The position numbers and the translations under genes are program-made. The notes under the pieces were generated by a model. The model did not search any database. It was not told the origin of the DNA and saw nothing but the letters and a program-made list of their open reading frames with translations. Below are positions 16,065-25,524 of a DNA stretch of 64,000 nucleotides, piece by piece (the first letter of the stretch is position 1; every line of letters begins with the position of its first letter). Source of the DNA: Kordiimonas sp. SCSIO 12610 (GTDB lineage: Bacteria > Pseudomonadota > Alphaproteobacteria > Sphingomonadales > Kordiimonadaceae); contig NZ_CP073747.1 of assembly GCF_024398015.1 (NCBI RefSeq), forward strand, positions 1,932,501 through 1,996,500. Reading direction: 5' to 3'.

Positions 16065-16958
16065 TTAACGTGTCAAAAATAACGATAACGACTCTTCGAG
16101 TTTTGAAAGGAACTCTCGACAAATTAAAGATAAGGGTTCGTCTTCGAGAAAGAGAGCTGTCACGTGAAAATTGATTGGCGGATCCATTTTGCGAATATGG
16201 ACCTGATCAGTAGAATCTGAGCGAGCAGTAATTTCATCAACAACGGTGTAGCCTGCATTAAGACCCACCATTTTTTTAGCGACATGATACGTTTCAACAT
16301 TCGCAATAATATTCAGTTCAACACCGCTATTTTCGACTTGTGCCGTTAGCAATCTGCCAAGTGGGCCTTTGCCATTTAGGCTAATAAAGTTTTTACCCGA
16401 TAAATCACGCAAACTAATTCTGCTTTTGTCGGGCAAAACTTCATTAATTGGGGCCAAGCAAACAAATTCACCTTCACCAATAACCTGTTCTTCAATATCC
16501 GGATGAGAGGAAGGGTCAAACGCAATCCCTATATCTATTTTTCTCTCTAAGAGGGATGTAATAATCTCGCCGTGATGCAAGGTCTCAATTTCAAATTTGA
16601 TCTTGGGGTGTTCCTGAATAAATTCAGCAACAACGGTTGGAACTAAGGTAAGGCCTAACGCAGGTGTGATTGCTATGCGGACGGTCCCCTTATCCAACTG
16701 TGCCAAATTTTGAGAGAGACGCCTTAAGCTATCAAGGTTCACATAAAGTTTTGACACTTCTTCATATAACTTCCGCCCTTCATTTGTGGGGATGAGTTTC
16801 CCTTTTACCCGATTGAACAGCAGGTAACCAAGTTGGTCTTCAGCATGCCTTAAAACTTTACTCACAGAAGGTTGGGACACATTTAAAAGTCTCGCCGCAT
16901 TGCTGATTGAATTGCTTGAATATACGGCATGAAAAACTTCTATATGGCGCAATCGCAT
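16065..16958 (-). CDS. LysR-family transcriptional regulator
   Basis: A 297-residue protein with the N-terminal winged HTH of LysR regulators (residues 1-60; VFHAVYSSNSISNAARLLNVSQPSVSKVL) and a substrate-binding co-inducer domain (about 90-290). The N-terminus resembles the subgroup that controls D-octopine or amino-acid-type ligands, but the ligand cannot be named. It is divergent from the CapA-like gene (101-113 bases apart) and upstream of the receptor gene on the same strand, so it probably controls one or both. A palindromic TATAGCTATA lies in the divergent spacer at about 16995. Confidence 0.85.
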   Translation of the reverse strand: MRLRHIEVFHAVYSSNSISNAARLLNVSQPSVSKVLRHAEDQLGYLLFNRVKGKLIPTNEGRKLYEEVSKLYVNLDSLRRLSQNLAQLDKGTVRIAITPALGLTLVPTVVAEFIQEHPKIKFEIETLHHGEIITSLLERKIDIGIAFDPSSHPDIEEQVIGEGEFVCLAPINEVLPDKSRISLRDLSGKNFISLNGKGPLGRLLTAQVENSGVELNIIANVETYHVAKKMVGLNAGYTVVDEITARSDSTDQVHIRKMDPPINFHVTALFLEDEPLSLICREFLSKLEESLSLFLTR

Positions 16959-17071
16959 CTTTATCCCCTAACCTCAATGCATAAGTCTAAGTTATAGCTA
17001 TACAAAATAAATGTAATTGAAGCTATACCTTATTCAGATACATAGTTTCTGATCAAGATTTGGAGACTTTC

Positions 17072-19108
17072 ATGAAGCATTTTGTAATATTGTTTCTTTT
17101 GCTGACGTTTTGGAACAGCTCGTCTAAAGCCGACATTACGATTTCCGGCGAAGTTAAAAGCGCGAATGGTTCGCCCCTATCCGCTCGAGTTCTAATCAAT
17201 GGTCACCCGGTACCTGTATCAGCGAATGGAGCATTTCAGTATGACATTCAGGAAGCGGAAATATATCAGCTCATTTTTTCAGCTGATGATTATTATCCAA
17301 TGATACACACTTTCAGCCATTATGAATTGGCTGAAACCTCCAATATTTCAAACCAACTATTTATCCCAAGCGTATCTTTGGTTAAGCAAAAACCAGGTCG
17401 AAGCCTGATGGTGTTCGGCGGCGACATGATGATGGGAAGGCGCTATAATTCCCCGCACCCTGGAGAGCCAATTCTGATCAGAGAAGATAGTAAAAACGTC
17501 GATACAAAAGCGATCCTGAGACACGTCAAACCATATTTAAGTATTGCGGACCTTGCGGCGGTTAATCTGGAAACACAGGTTTTATCGTCTGAGCGGAAAG
17601 AAAAGGCGCCAAAATCTGTTACATTCTTTACCCCGCCTGAAGCCCTAACCGCATTGAAGTGGGCAGGTGTTGATTATGTAACGCTTGGAAACAATCACAC
17701 ATATGACTATCTAGAAGCAGGATTAAGTGAAACTATTCGCCACCTTGATAACACCGACCTGGCATACTCTGGCGCTGATTTGACAGAAGCGAAGGCGCTT
17801 AAATCCTACACAACAAACCTTAACGGTACAGACTATAGCTTCCAAGGATATGTAGGATGGGCAGGATCCGGTAAAATCTCCCAAGCAGCATCCGGAGAAA
17901 CCAAGGGTGGCCCGCCATTGGGAAGTGAAGAAAACATCGCCTCTTCGGTTAAGCGAGACATCGAAAATAACACGTTTCCAATTGTGCAGTATCATGGAAG
18001 CCTCGAGTATGGTGACGAGCCCTCTCTTGCAACTGAAACAAAAATGAAAAATGCCATCGACCAAGGTGCAGTCATGGCATTGGTGCATCACCCGCATGTG
18101 TATCAAGGGCTCGAAGTTTATAATGGGAAATTGATCGCTTGGTCGTTAGGGAATTTTGTCTTTGACCAGTATTTTTATGCCCCGCAAAAAAGTGCACTTC
18201 TTTATGTATGGATGGACGGTGACAAACTGCACCGCGCTGAAGTCGTGCCTTTATACATAAAAGGCTATAAGCCAACACCTGCTACCGGGGAAATGCGTAA
18301 TAGTATTTTAAAAAGAATTTCCGATCTATCAGCACGCCGCGGCACATACCTTATTCAATCAGGTGGTCATGCAGTTATAGATGCTGCCAATCATGATAAA
18401 TCAAAGGTTGTTACCGCCCTATCCTACAAAAACTACGACAATGCACAAAATCAACAAGTCCATCGATTGAAGTCAAACTGGGATCAATCAATTCTCAAAC
18501 TGGATGATGTCGCGAAAGGCAAAAAATACAGACTTGGTACCGATTTATTAAGTCGTGGTTCCTTTGAGGCGTATAGCACATTTGATGCACCGGATCGAAG
18601 CTGGCTGGATTTAGAAGAAAATATAAACGTAAGCACTAAAGAAGCTTACACAGGGAAAAAATCACTCGAGCTTGTCCTATCTTCTTCTAAACCATCAACG
18701 ATCACTGGCATGCGAAAGTTCACTCGTGTTTTTAAAGCAGGAAATCCCATGACGATTTCTGCAATGGTTAAAGCCGATGAACCTGTCGATTTGGTGTTTT
18801 ATCTTCAACGACGAAAGACTAGAGATGGATTGTTTGACGCCCTTGAAAAGAACCCTAAAAAGGAGCTCAAAACTGTTTCAATAAAACCGGGTGAGTGGCA
18901 ACAAATCAATGTTGATTTTGATAGCCCCAGGGTCGGAACAAGAAGCATCAGATTCCTAATCGAAGCAAAAACAACGGATGAGCGAACTCGTTCTGTCTAT
19001 ATCGATGACCTGGCGTTAATCGAATGGCAAACCCCGTATCTGGGCGCAGACGCAGCCAACTATTCTAAAGTTGAAGGGATATCGCACATCAATGTTGTCC
19101 ATAAATGA
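17072..19108 (+). CDS. CapA/PGA_cap-like metallophosphatase-fold protein, secreted
   Basis: A 678-residue protein. ATG 17072 is preferred over an in-frame TTG at 17060: GGAG lies at 17062-17065 and the product then begins with a signal peptide (MKHFVILFLLLTF). After a carboxypeptidase-regulatory-like beta domain (about 20-100) comes the CapA/YwtB-type region (about 110-400) with FGGDMMMGRR, NLETQV, GNNHTYDY and HHPHVYQGLEVY followed by WSLGNFVF, the normal motifs of poly-gamma-glutamate capsule proteins. The C-terminal 200 residues look like a carbohydrate-binding-type beta sandwich. In Bacillus the family takes part in polyglutamate synthesis or export. Here it lacks capB/C partners and lies with peptidase and D-aminoacylase genes, so a role in binding or degrading a polymer is possible. 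Confidence 0.8.
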   Translation: MKHFVILFLLLTFWNSSSKADITISGEVKSANGSPLSARVLINGHPVPVSANGAFQYDIQEAEIYQLIFSADDYYPMIHTFSHYELAETSNISNQLFIPSVSLVKQKPGRSLMVFGGDMMMGRRYNSPHPGEPILIREDSKNVDTKAILRHVKPYLSIADLAAVNLETQVLSSERKEKAPKSVTFFTPPEALTALKWAGVDYVTLGNNHTYDYLEAGLSETIRHLDNTDLAYSGADLTEAKALKSYTTNLNGTDYSFQGYVGWAGSGKISQAASGETKGGPPLGSEENIASSVKRDIENNTFPIVQYHGSLEYGDEPSLATETKMKNAIDQGAVMALVHHPHVYQGLEVYNGKLIAWSLGNFVFDQYFYAPQKSALLYVWMDGDKLHRAEVVPLYIKGYKPTPATGEMRNSILKRISDLSARRGTYLIQSGGHAVIDAANHDKSKVVTALSYKNYDNAQNQQVHRLKSNWDQSILKLDDVAKGKKYRLGTDLLSRGSFEAYSTFDAPDRSWLDLEENINVSTKEAYTGKKSLELVLSSSKPSTITGMRKFTRVFKAGNPMTISAMVKADEPVDLVFYLQRRKTRDGLFDALEKNPKKELKTVSIKPGEWQQINVDFDSPRVGTRSIRFLIEAKTTDERTRSVYIDDLALIEWQTPYLGADAANYSKVEGISHINVVHK

Positions 19109-19176
19109 GATTAGGGAACACAGCGACTATCAAACTTTGCGAAGCCAGATACGTATGAATGGCTAATCATATCATC

Positions 19177-19209
19177 GCTGCACCCCGGATAGCCAAACCA
19201 GGGTGCAGC
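19177..19209. terminator. Hairpin between convergent genes
   Basis: GCTGCACCC and GGGTGCAGC form a perfect 9-bp stem with a 15-base loop between the convergent CapA-like and reductase genes. Neither side has a strong T tract, so termination is likely but not certain. Confidence 0.4.
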
Positions 19210-19235
19210 AAAATCAATTATCAAGGCAGAGACCC

Positions 19236-20219
19236 TTAGCGATTCACATTTACAACCGTTCTTCCGCGCGTTTTTGCCCCCTTTAACTGAAGCGCGACAG
19301 CCTCGGGAATATCTTCCAGCGCAATTTCTTCGGTCATGCTATCGAGATGCTTTAGATCAAGTTCGTCAGCGAGCCGGCTCCAGGCTTCCATTCGGCGCTC
19401 CCGAGGAGCCATAACACTATCAACGCCTGCAAGAGTTACGCTTCGCAAAATGAATGGCATTACTGTTGCTGGCAGATCACGGCCCTGTGCCATACCTGTT
19501 GCAGCAACGGTCCCATCATATTTTAAACCAGCACAAATATTTGCGAGAGTGTGACTACCAACAGTGTCAACTGCCCCTGCCCAACGCTCTTTTGTCATCG
19601 GCTTTCCGGGCTCGCTAAGGTCTGCGCGATTAATGATACTGCTAGCGCCCAAGCTTTTGAGGTACGCCTCTTCTTCAGCACGGCCGGTGGAGGCAACAAC
19701 GGTGTATCCAAGTTTAGCAAGAACAGAAATTGCTACACTGCCAACGCCGCCCGCTGCACCTGTTACCAAAACCTCACCTTGATCTGGAGATACTCCATTG
19801 CGCTGAAGCGCCATAACACAAAGCATCGCTGTATATCCGGCTGTTCCTATTGCCATTGCTTGCTTTGTTGAGAATACATCTGGAATTGGGACTAGCCAAT
19901 CGCCCTTCACTCTGGCCTTCTGTGCATAACCACCCCAATGGGTTTCACCGACGCCCCATCCATTTAAGACAACCTTATCTCCAGATTTATAGCTTGGGTG
20001 GGCACTAAGGGTTACTGTTCCCGCCATATCTATACCCGGAACCATTGGGAATGACCGAATTGACGGTAAAAAACCTGCAACAGCCAGACTATCTTTATAA
20101 TTTAATGAAGAATATTCCACATCAATTGAAACATCACCATCAGGTAACTGGCTTTCATCAACTTCCGTGATTAATGGTTTTACTTCATCATCAACTTTAT
20201 TGAGGATTAGGGCTTTCAT
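19236..20219 (-). CDS. acuI: AcuI/YhdH-type acrylyl-CoA reductase (quinone oxidoreductase family)
   Basis: A 327-residue zinc-independent MDR-family reductase. Features match YhdH/AcuI: SLNYKDSLA near residue 40, PGIDMAGTV at about 61-69, a nucleotide-binding GAAGGVGSVA at about 155, and a Ser-x-Gly-Arg (STGRAEEE) that favours NADPH. Family members reduce acryloyl-CoA to propionyl-CoA, for example in DMSP or 3-hydroxypropionate metabolism, and other enoyl thioesters. There is no DMSP lyase nearby, so the actual substrate is open. It is divergent from the DoxX gene; a 12-bp palindrome TCTAAGCTTAGA lies in the spacer at 20338-20349. Confidence 0.8.
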   Translation of the reverse strand: MKALILNKVDDEVKPLITEVDESQLPDGDVSIDVEYSSLNYKDSLAVAGFLPSIRSFPMVPGIDMAGTVTLSAHPSYKSGDKVVLNGWGVGETHWGGYAQKARVKGDWLVPIPDVFSTKQAMAIGTAGYTAMLCVMALQRNGVSPDQGEVLVTGAAGGVGSVAISVLAKLGYTVVASTGRAEEEAYLKSLGASSIINRADLSEPGKPMTKERWAGAVDTVGSHTLANICAGLKYDGTVAATGMAQGRDLPATVMPFILRSVTLAGVDSVMAPRERRMEAWSRLADELDLKHLDSMTEEIALEDIPEAVALQLKGAKTRGRTVVNVNR

Positions 20220-20414
20220 AGAATCTCCGTTAGTGTGGCTAGGCTTGCGAGTTACGAAATCATAATACGCGCATGATCAATAGTTTTCATTTAGCACCAA
20301 AACACAGACTTTATTGTTTGTCATATGCTTTTTAAAATCTAAGCTTAGACATCTTAGCATCAGCCCGCTAAATTAGTTATAGGCTGTCAATTTTAGAATA
20401 TTAAAGGGGCAAAA

Positions 20415-20855
20415 ATGACTGATCATTCAGCACAATCATCATATGCAATTACAATTGGCAGACTCTTGCTTGCGCTTTATTTCCTATTGCCCGGCCTCGC
20501 TAAATTTGGAGCCTACGAACTTCATATTGGTATGATGGAACGTCACGGTGTACCCCTTGCCGGTCCTTTACTGATTATAGCAGGCCTTGCCAACATAATC
20601 GGCGCTATTTTGTTAGTAACCAATAGATATGTCCGCTTCACCTCATTTGGATTTGTGGTTTATATCATAGTCATAAATTTCTTTATGCATGATTTCTGGA
20701 ATTATTCAGATATTGAAGGCCAGCACGAATTACAAAATTTTGTGAAAAACCTTGGTATCCTTGCGGGTTTACTCGCGTTGGCTGGCTATAGTCCACGAAG
20801 AAAGCTGACACTATCAGGCATCAAACAATCGGATAAAGCTATGAGTAAAAGCTAA
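20415..20855 (+). CDS. DoxX-family membrane protein
   Basis: A 146-residue protein with four hydrophobic helices. The first contains RLLLALYFLLPGLAKF, typical of the DoxX family start, and GVPLAGPLLIIAGLANIIGA matches its second block. AAAGGGGC precedes the ATG. Family members include the thiosulphate:quinone oxidoreductase subunit and many proteins of unknown function in redox stress. It is convergent with the HxlR gene. Confidence 0.75.
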   Translation: MTDHSAQSSYAITIGRLLLALYFLLPGLAKFGAYELHIGMMERHGVPLAGPLLIIAGLANIIGAILLVTNRYVRFTSFGFVVYIIVINFFMHDFWNYSDIEGQHELQNFVKNLGILAGLLALAGYSPRRKLTLSGIKQSDKAMSKS

Positions 20856-20902
20856 GATCAACTGGGCATCATACAGATTGTTAAAACGCAAAAATAATGT
20901 CC

Positions 20903-21829
20903 TCAACTGGTTTTTAATCTAAGTTCGTCGAAGCTCAATATCTCCCCACAATGGGAACATTTAGGCGCAACCTTAAGGGGGGACCCGCATTTTGTGTGGC
21001 GGAGCGTAACCGTTTTGGGGTCATTAGGCGCGAAAACCGTATCAACCCAATCCAGCATAAAAAGAAGTATGGGTAGAATTTCTAATCCTTTACGCCTCAA
21101 TACATATTCAAAGCGTGGCGGGTTAACCTGATACTCCTGTTTTTTTAATATGCCTTTTTCTGATAACCAGCTTAACCGATCAGCCAAAATATTGGTTGAG
21201 GCATTCGTTGCTTTCAAGAAGCCATCATACCGTTTAACCCCAAAAAAAGCAGCACGTACGATTAAAGTGCTCCAACGATCACCAAATATTTCTGCAATTT
21301 CCTGAAAGATAATAGGTTTTTCTTTTTTGAGGGCAGCACTGCCCGATTGACGGCGTCTTTTCACATACGTTTCTGGATAGTTCGCAATATCAATGTTTAA
21401 AGTGACATCAATATCCTGCGGATTCACTTCGTCTTTACAGCTAATGCAAGCGCAAAGCGGCATAATATATTCACCGCATGTATGATGCTGAAGTTTGAAG
21501 CTTTCTGAAACACCATCCGGGTTCCAGGTGTTTTCCCAGCGGTACATCATAAGTGCTGTTTCAAACAGTTTAAAGCCGCGTTCTTGGAAGATATATTCGT
21601 ATCTCAGCGGCCGCGTATTGTAAGCGCGCCTGCTGATAATTTCTGCGTTTGATAGCTTCTTTAAACGATCACTCATCACCGTTTTCGTAAGGCCTGTTGC
21701 CTCATGAAGCGCGTCAAAGCGATTAATCCCAAGCCACAAACTTTGCAGAATAAGCAAAACAGGCGTGTCGCAGATTAAATCTACCGCCTGCCAAATTCCC
21801 TTTTGATTTTCGTTTATAGTATCAGTCAT
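20903..21829 (-). CDS. Tandem HxlR-type transcriptional regulator with zinc-ribbon tails
   Basis: A 308-residue protein made of two HxlR-like winged helices. Half one (about 10-100) reads DLICDTPVLLILQSL, TKTVMSDRLKKL and RPLRYEYIFQERG. Half two (about 175-265) reads EIFGDRWSTLIVRAAFFG, STNILADRLSWL and PPRFEYVLRRKG. Each half is followed by a Cys-rich segment (CACISC near 129, and KCSHCG near 293) that could bind zinc or sense thiols. HxlR proteins usually bind as dimers; here the dimer may be built into one chain. It is divergent from a thiolase gene, and an 11-bp motif in that spacer recurs before the carotenoid oxygenase and second thiolase, so it likely controls this island. Confidence 0.8.
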   Translation of the reverse strand: MTDTINENQKGIWQAVDLICDTPVLLILQSLWLGINRFDALHEATGLTKTVMSDRLKKLSNAEIISRRAYNTRPLRYEYIFQERGFKLFETALMMYRWENTWNPDGVSESFKLQHHTCGEYIMPLCACISCKDEVNPQDIDVTLNIDIANYPETYVKRRRQSGSAALKKEKPIIFQEIAEIFGDRWSTLIVRAAFFGVKRYDGFLKATNASTNILADRLSWLSEKGILKKQEYQVNPPRFEYVLRRKGLEILPILLFMLDWVDTVFAPNDPKTVTLRHTKCGSPLKVAPKCSHCGEILSFDELRLKTS

Positions 21830-21947
21830 CCAGCCCCGTACACCCGTAACCCCCTATGTATGTAATAGAATGGTCAGGTCAACTTGTCCATGGTTCATGC
21901 ACAGCTTTACTTTACAAACGCACTGGGGCTTGATATTTGTTAGTAAT

Positions 21948-21962
21948 GTTATGCAAGTTAAT
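21948..21962 (+). promoter_or_regulatory. Putative HxlR operator, copy 1
   Basis: GTTATGCAAGTTAAT shares the core GTTATRCAAGT with two sites at 25540 and 25558. It lies between the divergent HxlR and thiolase genes, directly after a possible -35 (TTGTTA at 21937), so a bound protein would block the thiolase promoter. Confidence 0.5.
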
Positions 21963-21982
21963 TAAATATACGGTATAATTCT

Positions 21983-23173
21983 ATGAATGCATATTTTTAC
22001 GATGCGGTAAGAACAGCCCGCGGTAGGCTTAGTGAAGATGGCGGCCTGAAAGATAAAAAGCCAACAGAACTCGTCAGCGCATTAGCTAACGAGCTAATGA
22101 ACAGGTATGATCAAATAGATGTTGGTGATTTAGTACTTGGCTGCGTTACCCAATCAGGCGAACAAGGTGGGCATATTGCACGTACGTCAGTCCTAACATC
22201 AAATCTTCCCAATGATGTTTCGGCGCTATCAATCAATAATTTTTGCTGTTCCGGTCTTGATGCATGCTTCATAGCTGCCAGCAAAGCCACAATGACCAAC
22301 ATAATGGCATTCGCTGGCGGCGTCGAGCATATGTCCCGTGTGATGGCCTTTTCTGATAAAGGCCCATATTATTCAGATACTGCCACTATGAAGGCTGCTA
22401 AATTTGTTCCGCTTTGGTATGCTGCAGATTTCATCGCTACCTTGAACGGCGTCACACGTGAGGAAGCAGACACATACGCTGTCAGTTCACAACACAAAGC
22501 TACTGCATTTGCAGACAGAGAGGTTAAAAACAAAGCATCTATTGTCGGTATTGAAACCGAAAATGGAATATTCGATACAGAACAAAATCCCCGCAGGAAT
22601 TCATCTACAAGCAAACTTGCAGCGTTCGAACCATTAGTGAATGTAATGGGGCCACCAGGCCTTGATAAGGTCTTTTTAAAACACTATCCAGAATTCACCG
22701 AAGTTGATCATATTCACCATGTTGGTACAGCCCCTGCCCTTGCTGACGCCGCATCATTATGCATGATCGGCTCTAAGGAAGCGGGCGATCATCACGGCCT
22801 TAAGCCCCGAGCGCGCATCAAGGCCTATGCCACAAAATCGGGGGATGCATTGCTGTCGCTCACTGGTGGAATAGAAGCGGCAAAGGCCGCACTTCAAATG
22901 GCTAATATGACAGCGAGTGACCTTGATTTGGTAGAATTTAACGAGGCCTATGCAGCCCTACCCATCCTCTTTCAAAGAGAGTTAGAAATCGATATGAATA
23001 AAATAAACGTAAACGGAGGGGCAATAGCGCTTGGCCACCCGATGGGGGCAACTGGTGGTATTCTTATAGGTACTCTTCTTGATGAACTCGAACATAGAGG
23101 GCAATCTATCGGAATGGTCGCAATGTCCGGTGCATCGGGTGTTGGCAGTGCCATGATTATCGAACGGTTATAG
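21983..23173 (+). CDS. Thiolase (acetyl-CoA acyltransferase family)
   Basis: A 396-residue thiolase. The nucleophile Cys is in NNFCCSGLDA (about residue 89-91), and the His-containing motif is NGGAIALGHPMGATGG (about 345-360). The second catalytic Cys, normally in a CIGGGxG motif near the C-terminus, is replaced by Ser: AMSGASGVGSAM. This may weaken Claisen-type chemistry or change the preferred direction. No clear Shine-Dalgarno sequence precedes ATG 21983, and the likely promoter is very close, so the transcript may be leaderless or nearly so. It is divergent from the tandem HxlR gene, which probably controls it. Confidence 0.85.
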   Translation: MNAYFYDAVRTARGRLSEDGGLKDKKPTELVSALANELMNRYDQIDVGDLVLGCVTQSGEQGGHIARTSVLTSNLPNDVSALSINNFCCSGLDACFIAASKATMTNIMAFAGGVEHMSRVMAFSDKGPYYSDTATMKAAKFVPLWYAADFIATLNGVTREEADTYAVSSQHKATAFADREVKNKASIVGIETENGIFDTEQNPRRNSSTSKLAAFEPLVNVMGPPGLDKVFLKHYPEFTEVDHIHHVGTAPALADAASLCMIGSKEAGDHHGLKPRARIKAYATKSGDALLSLTGGIEAAKAALQMANMTASDLDLVEFNEAYAALPILFQRELEIDMNKINVNGGAIALGHPMGATGGILIGTLLDELEHRGQSIGMVAMSGASGVGSAMIIERL

Positions 23174-23195
23174 CCAGTAAACATTAAAGCAAATA

Positions 23196-23218
23196 AAAGG
23201 GCTCTAACCGGGCCCTTT
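23196..23218. terminator. Bidirectional terminator
   Basis: AAAGGGCTC and GGGCCCTTT form a 9-bp stem (one G-T pair) with a 5-base loop between the convergent thiolase and acyltransferase genes. A-rich and T-containing flanks on both sides fit use in both directions. Confidence 0.75.
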
Positions 23219-23244
23219 ATCCAATTTTACCAAACGAAAATAAC

Positions 23245-23976
23245 TTAGAGCGGCTGTTCAAGTTCAGCCTTTAAGGTTTGCATGAAAGCTTTTTTATCTT
23301 TTGTTGATTGGATCACATCGCCGACTTCATAAACAATCTTTCCAGGCTTTTTGATGTCGCCAATGCCGCGCCAATGACAGCCAGAATTGGTGCGAACTGG
23401 CACAACATCAAATTCACCCATTTTCTGAAACAGAAAAACACCCGGTTGTAATTCGACCGGGTCCTCGGCCTTCACACGTGTCCCTTCAGGAAAAACCAAT
23501 AAAGGCTGCCTGTTTTGTTCCATCGTTGTGACAATTTTTTTCACGCGCGCTGACATGGTTCCGGCTTTGCGGTCAACAGCAATGACCCCCATATGGGTAA
23601 ACAGACTCCTTAAAATTGGCACTTTAAAGAGTTCAATTTTGGCCAAAGCTGTTAAATCAGGAGCACATAAAAACACTGCCATCGGGTCAAAGTAAGACAT
23701 ATGCTTGCTGGCAATTACAAAGGGGCCATTATCAGGAATTTTATCTTTTCCTCTGATCTCAACCTCAATACCCACGGTCATTTTTAGGAGTCTAATAATG
23801 CGCTCGCCGTAACGCGTTAAATCTTCGCACAGATATTTATTTTTATAAAGACGTGCGCGCACAACCATCCAAGTGCACGAAACAATCGTAAGTCCAATAT
23901 ATGATAAATCAAAAAGAGCTGAGCGAAAGAAACTCGATACTATGTTTCTTTCGCGCTCAACAGATACTGATGTCAT
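23245..23976 (-). CDS. 1-acyl-sn-glycerol-3-phosphate acyltransferase (PlsC family)
   Basis: A 243-residue PlsC-type acyltransferase. Motif I is HMSYFD (His and Asp of H-x4-D, about residue 91-96), motif III is FPEGTRVK (about 158-165), and one hydrophobic segment near residues 20-40 anchors it. It transfers acyl groups to lysophosphatidate or a related acceptor. It lies 31 bases downstream of the carotenoid oxygenase gene on the same strand and is probably co-transcribed, so it may be an accessory acyltransferase and not the sole housekeeping PlsC. Confidence 0.85.
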   Translation of the reverse strand: MTSVSVERERNIVSSFFRSALFDLSYIGLTIVSCTWMVVRARLYKNKYLCEDLTRYGERIIRLLKMTVGIEVEIRGKDKIPDNGPFVIASKHMSYFDPMAVFLCAPDLTALAKIELFKVPILRSLFTHMGVIAVDRKAGTMSARVKKIVTTMEQNRQPLLVFPEGTRVKAEDPVELQPGVFLFQKMGEFDVVPVRTNSGCHWRGIGDIKKPGKIVYEVGDVIQSTKDKKAFMQTLKAELEQPL

Positions 23977-24007
23977 AAACCTTCAAATCCTATAGTCGCA
24001 GGCTGGT

Positions 24008-25483
24008 TTAGGACGCGTTTGCTACCCTGATATCTTCACCATTTGCCCAAGTTGCATGAGTACCGCTTGGAATACGATGTGGCAACATAATGCGACATAC
24101 AGGACCAGCTTCAATGTCACGTGCGTCAATAAGGACACACTCTGATGTATCGGTGTTCATATCGGTAATGAAGCTAACAAGATAACCATCATCTTCGCCT
24201 TTGGCATTTATGCGCGGCACGAACGGCGCTTCACTGCCAAATCTGTTTTCACCAAACATCAGTGTTTGCTTCTCGCCTGTTTCAAGGTCATGCTTCACTA
24301 ACCCTTCAAACAGGAACCATTCTTTCTTGGGTTTGGCGCTATAGACATAACGATATTTTTCACCAGCATACTTTTGGTTAAACATTCCAAACTCAAGCAC
24401 TTCATCATCCAGGTCTTCTTCGATTGTTTCACCAGTTTTCAGATTAAAGCGCCAGCGGTGTAAGCGTGCCTCGAGACTGTGAAGATCCAGAAGTGCCATT
24501 AATGTTGAATATCGCCGTGGATGATCCTTCAACGGATCAGGCATCGGATTGCCCTGAAAATATCCATCCATGATCAACTCATCACCATCTTCGTATGCAT
24601 TCAACCAATGCAGGACATATGTTGGCTTACCTTCAAACCATTTGATGTCCTCTGGTTGACCATACCGCGGCACAACTGCAAAGCGTGAAGGCTTTTCCTC
24701 ATCATAGCGCGGCATATAAATCCCCTGTTCCAGCATTTCAGGGATCCATGCCATCGGCAATTCGTTCAAAATTGAATAGTTTTTTGAAAACGCCATGTCA
24801 TGCGGCATGCAGGGGCCATTCACATTAATCGGGATGTAATGTTGTAATTTGTTCTTAGCATCTACGACCCCATAATGCATGAAAGGGGCATGTTCTGTAT
24901 AATTGAAGAACATCATCTCGCCAGTTGCTTCATCAACCTTTGGATGCGCAGAAATACCGTCAATCGGGGTCCAGGCTTCGATACCCAAATGATCAAGGGT
25001 GTAAGGGTCCAGGCGGTAGCCCTCACCGCACATGAAAAATGTCGTCAGGATTTTACCCGCGTGAACAACTACGTCCGTTGATGATGCATCCTTTAGGCCC
25101 TGTTGGCTTGCGCATTCGCCGGGGCGTTTGGATTGAACCGGATAGGCAATCCAACCTGCCCACAGGCTTTCCCCTGCTTCCTGTTCGGCTTCAAACCCAC
25201 GTGTACGAATAAACCTGTTACGATATTCTGCTTTACCGTCCTTGAAGGCCATCATATGAAGCATTCCATCACCGTTAAAGGGATGATACCGGCCTAATGC
25301 TTCGTGAACTGGATTCTCCGTATTGCGGATATAAATGCCGTCAATATCATCTGGTATTTCACCAATTACTTCCATATCGGTCGCATTATATTCCTCGGTT
25401 ATCGGTGCCCAAGCACCAGTCAGATATGGATGGCGATCATCTGTAATGGTTGATTCGTAATTTTTAACCAGAGTAGCAGCCAT
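24008..25483 (-). CDS. Carotenoid/stilbene cleavage oxygenase (RPE65 family)
   Basis: A 491-residue carotenoid oxygenase. Iron-ligand His regions are recognisable at about residues 185 (GISAHPKVD), 235 (CMPHDMAFS), 302 (YVLHWLNAYEDGDE) and near the C-terminus (SGTHATW). The N-terminus YIRNTENP and HPFNGDGMLH is also diagnostic of this family, which cleaves C=C bonds of carotenoids or lignin-derived stilbenes with O2 and non-haem Fe(II). Neighbouring thiolases and an acyltransferase make a catabolic use plausible. It shares a divergent promoter with the thiolase at 25590, which holds two copies of the HxlR-island motif. Confidence 0.9.
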   Translation of the reverse strand: MAATLVKNYESTITDDRHPYLTGAWAPITEEYNATDMEVIGEIPDDIDGIYIRNTENPVHEALGRYHPFNGDGMLHMMAFKDGKAEYRNRFIRTRGFEAEQEAGESLWAGWIAYPVQSKRPGECASQQGLKDASSTDVVVHAGKILTTFFMCGEGYRLDPYTLDHLGIEAWTPIDGISAHPKVDEATGEMMFFNYTEHAPFMHYGVVDAKNKLQHYIPINVNGPCMPHDMAFSKNYSILNELPMAWIPEMLEQGIYMPRYDEEKPSRFAVVPRYGQPEDIKWFEGKPTYVLHWLNAYEDGDELIMDGYFQGNPMPDPLKDHPRRYSTLMALLDLHSLEARLHRWRFNLKTGETIEEDLDDEVLEFGMFNQKYAGEKYRYVYSAKPKKEWFLFEGLVKHDLETGEKQTLMFGENRFGSEAPFVPRINAKGEDDGYLVSFITDMNTDTSECVLIDARDIEAGPVCRIMLPHRIPSGTHATWANGEDIRVANAS

Positions 25484-25524
25484 TTTTTTACCTCTCGCTA
25501 ATTGATATTGAGATTGACATCTTT

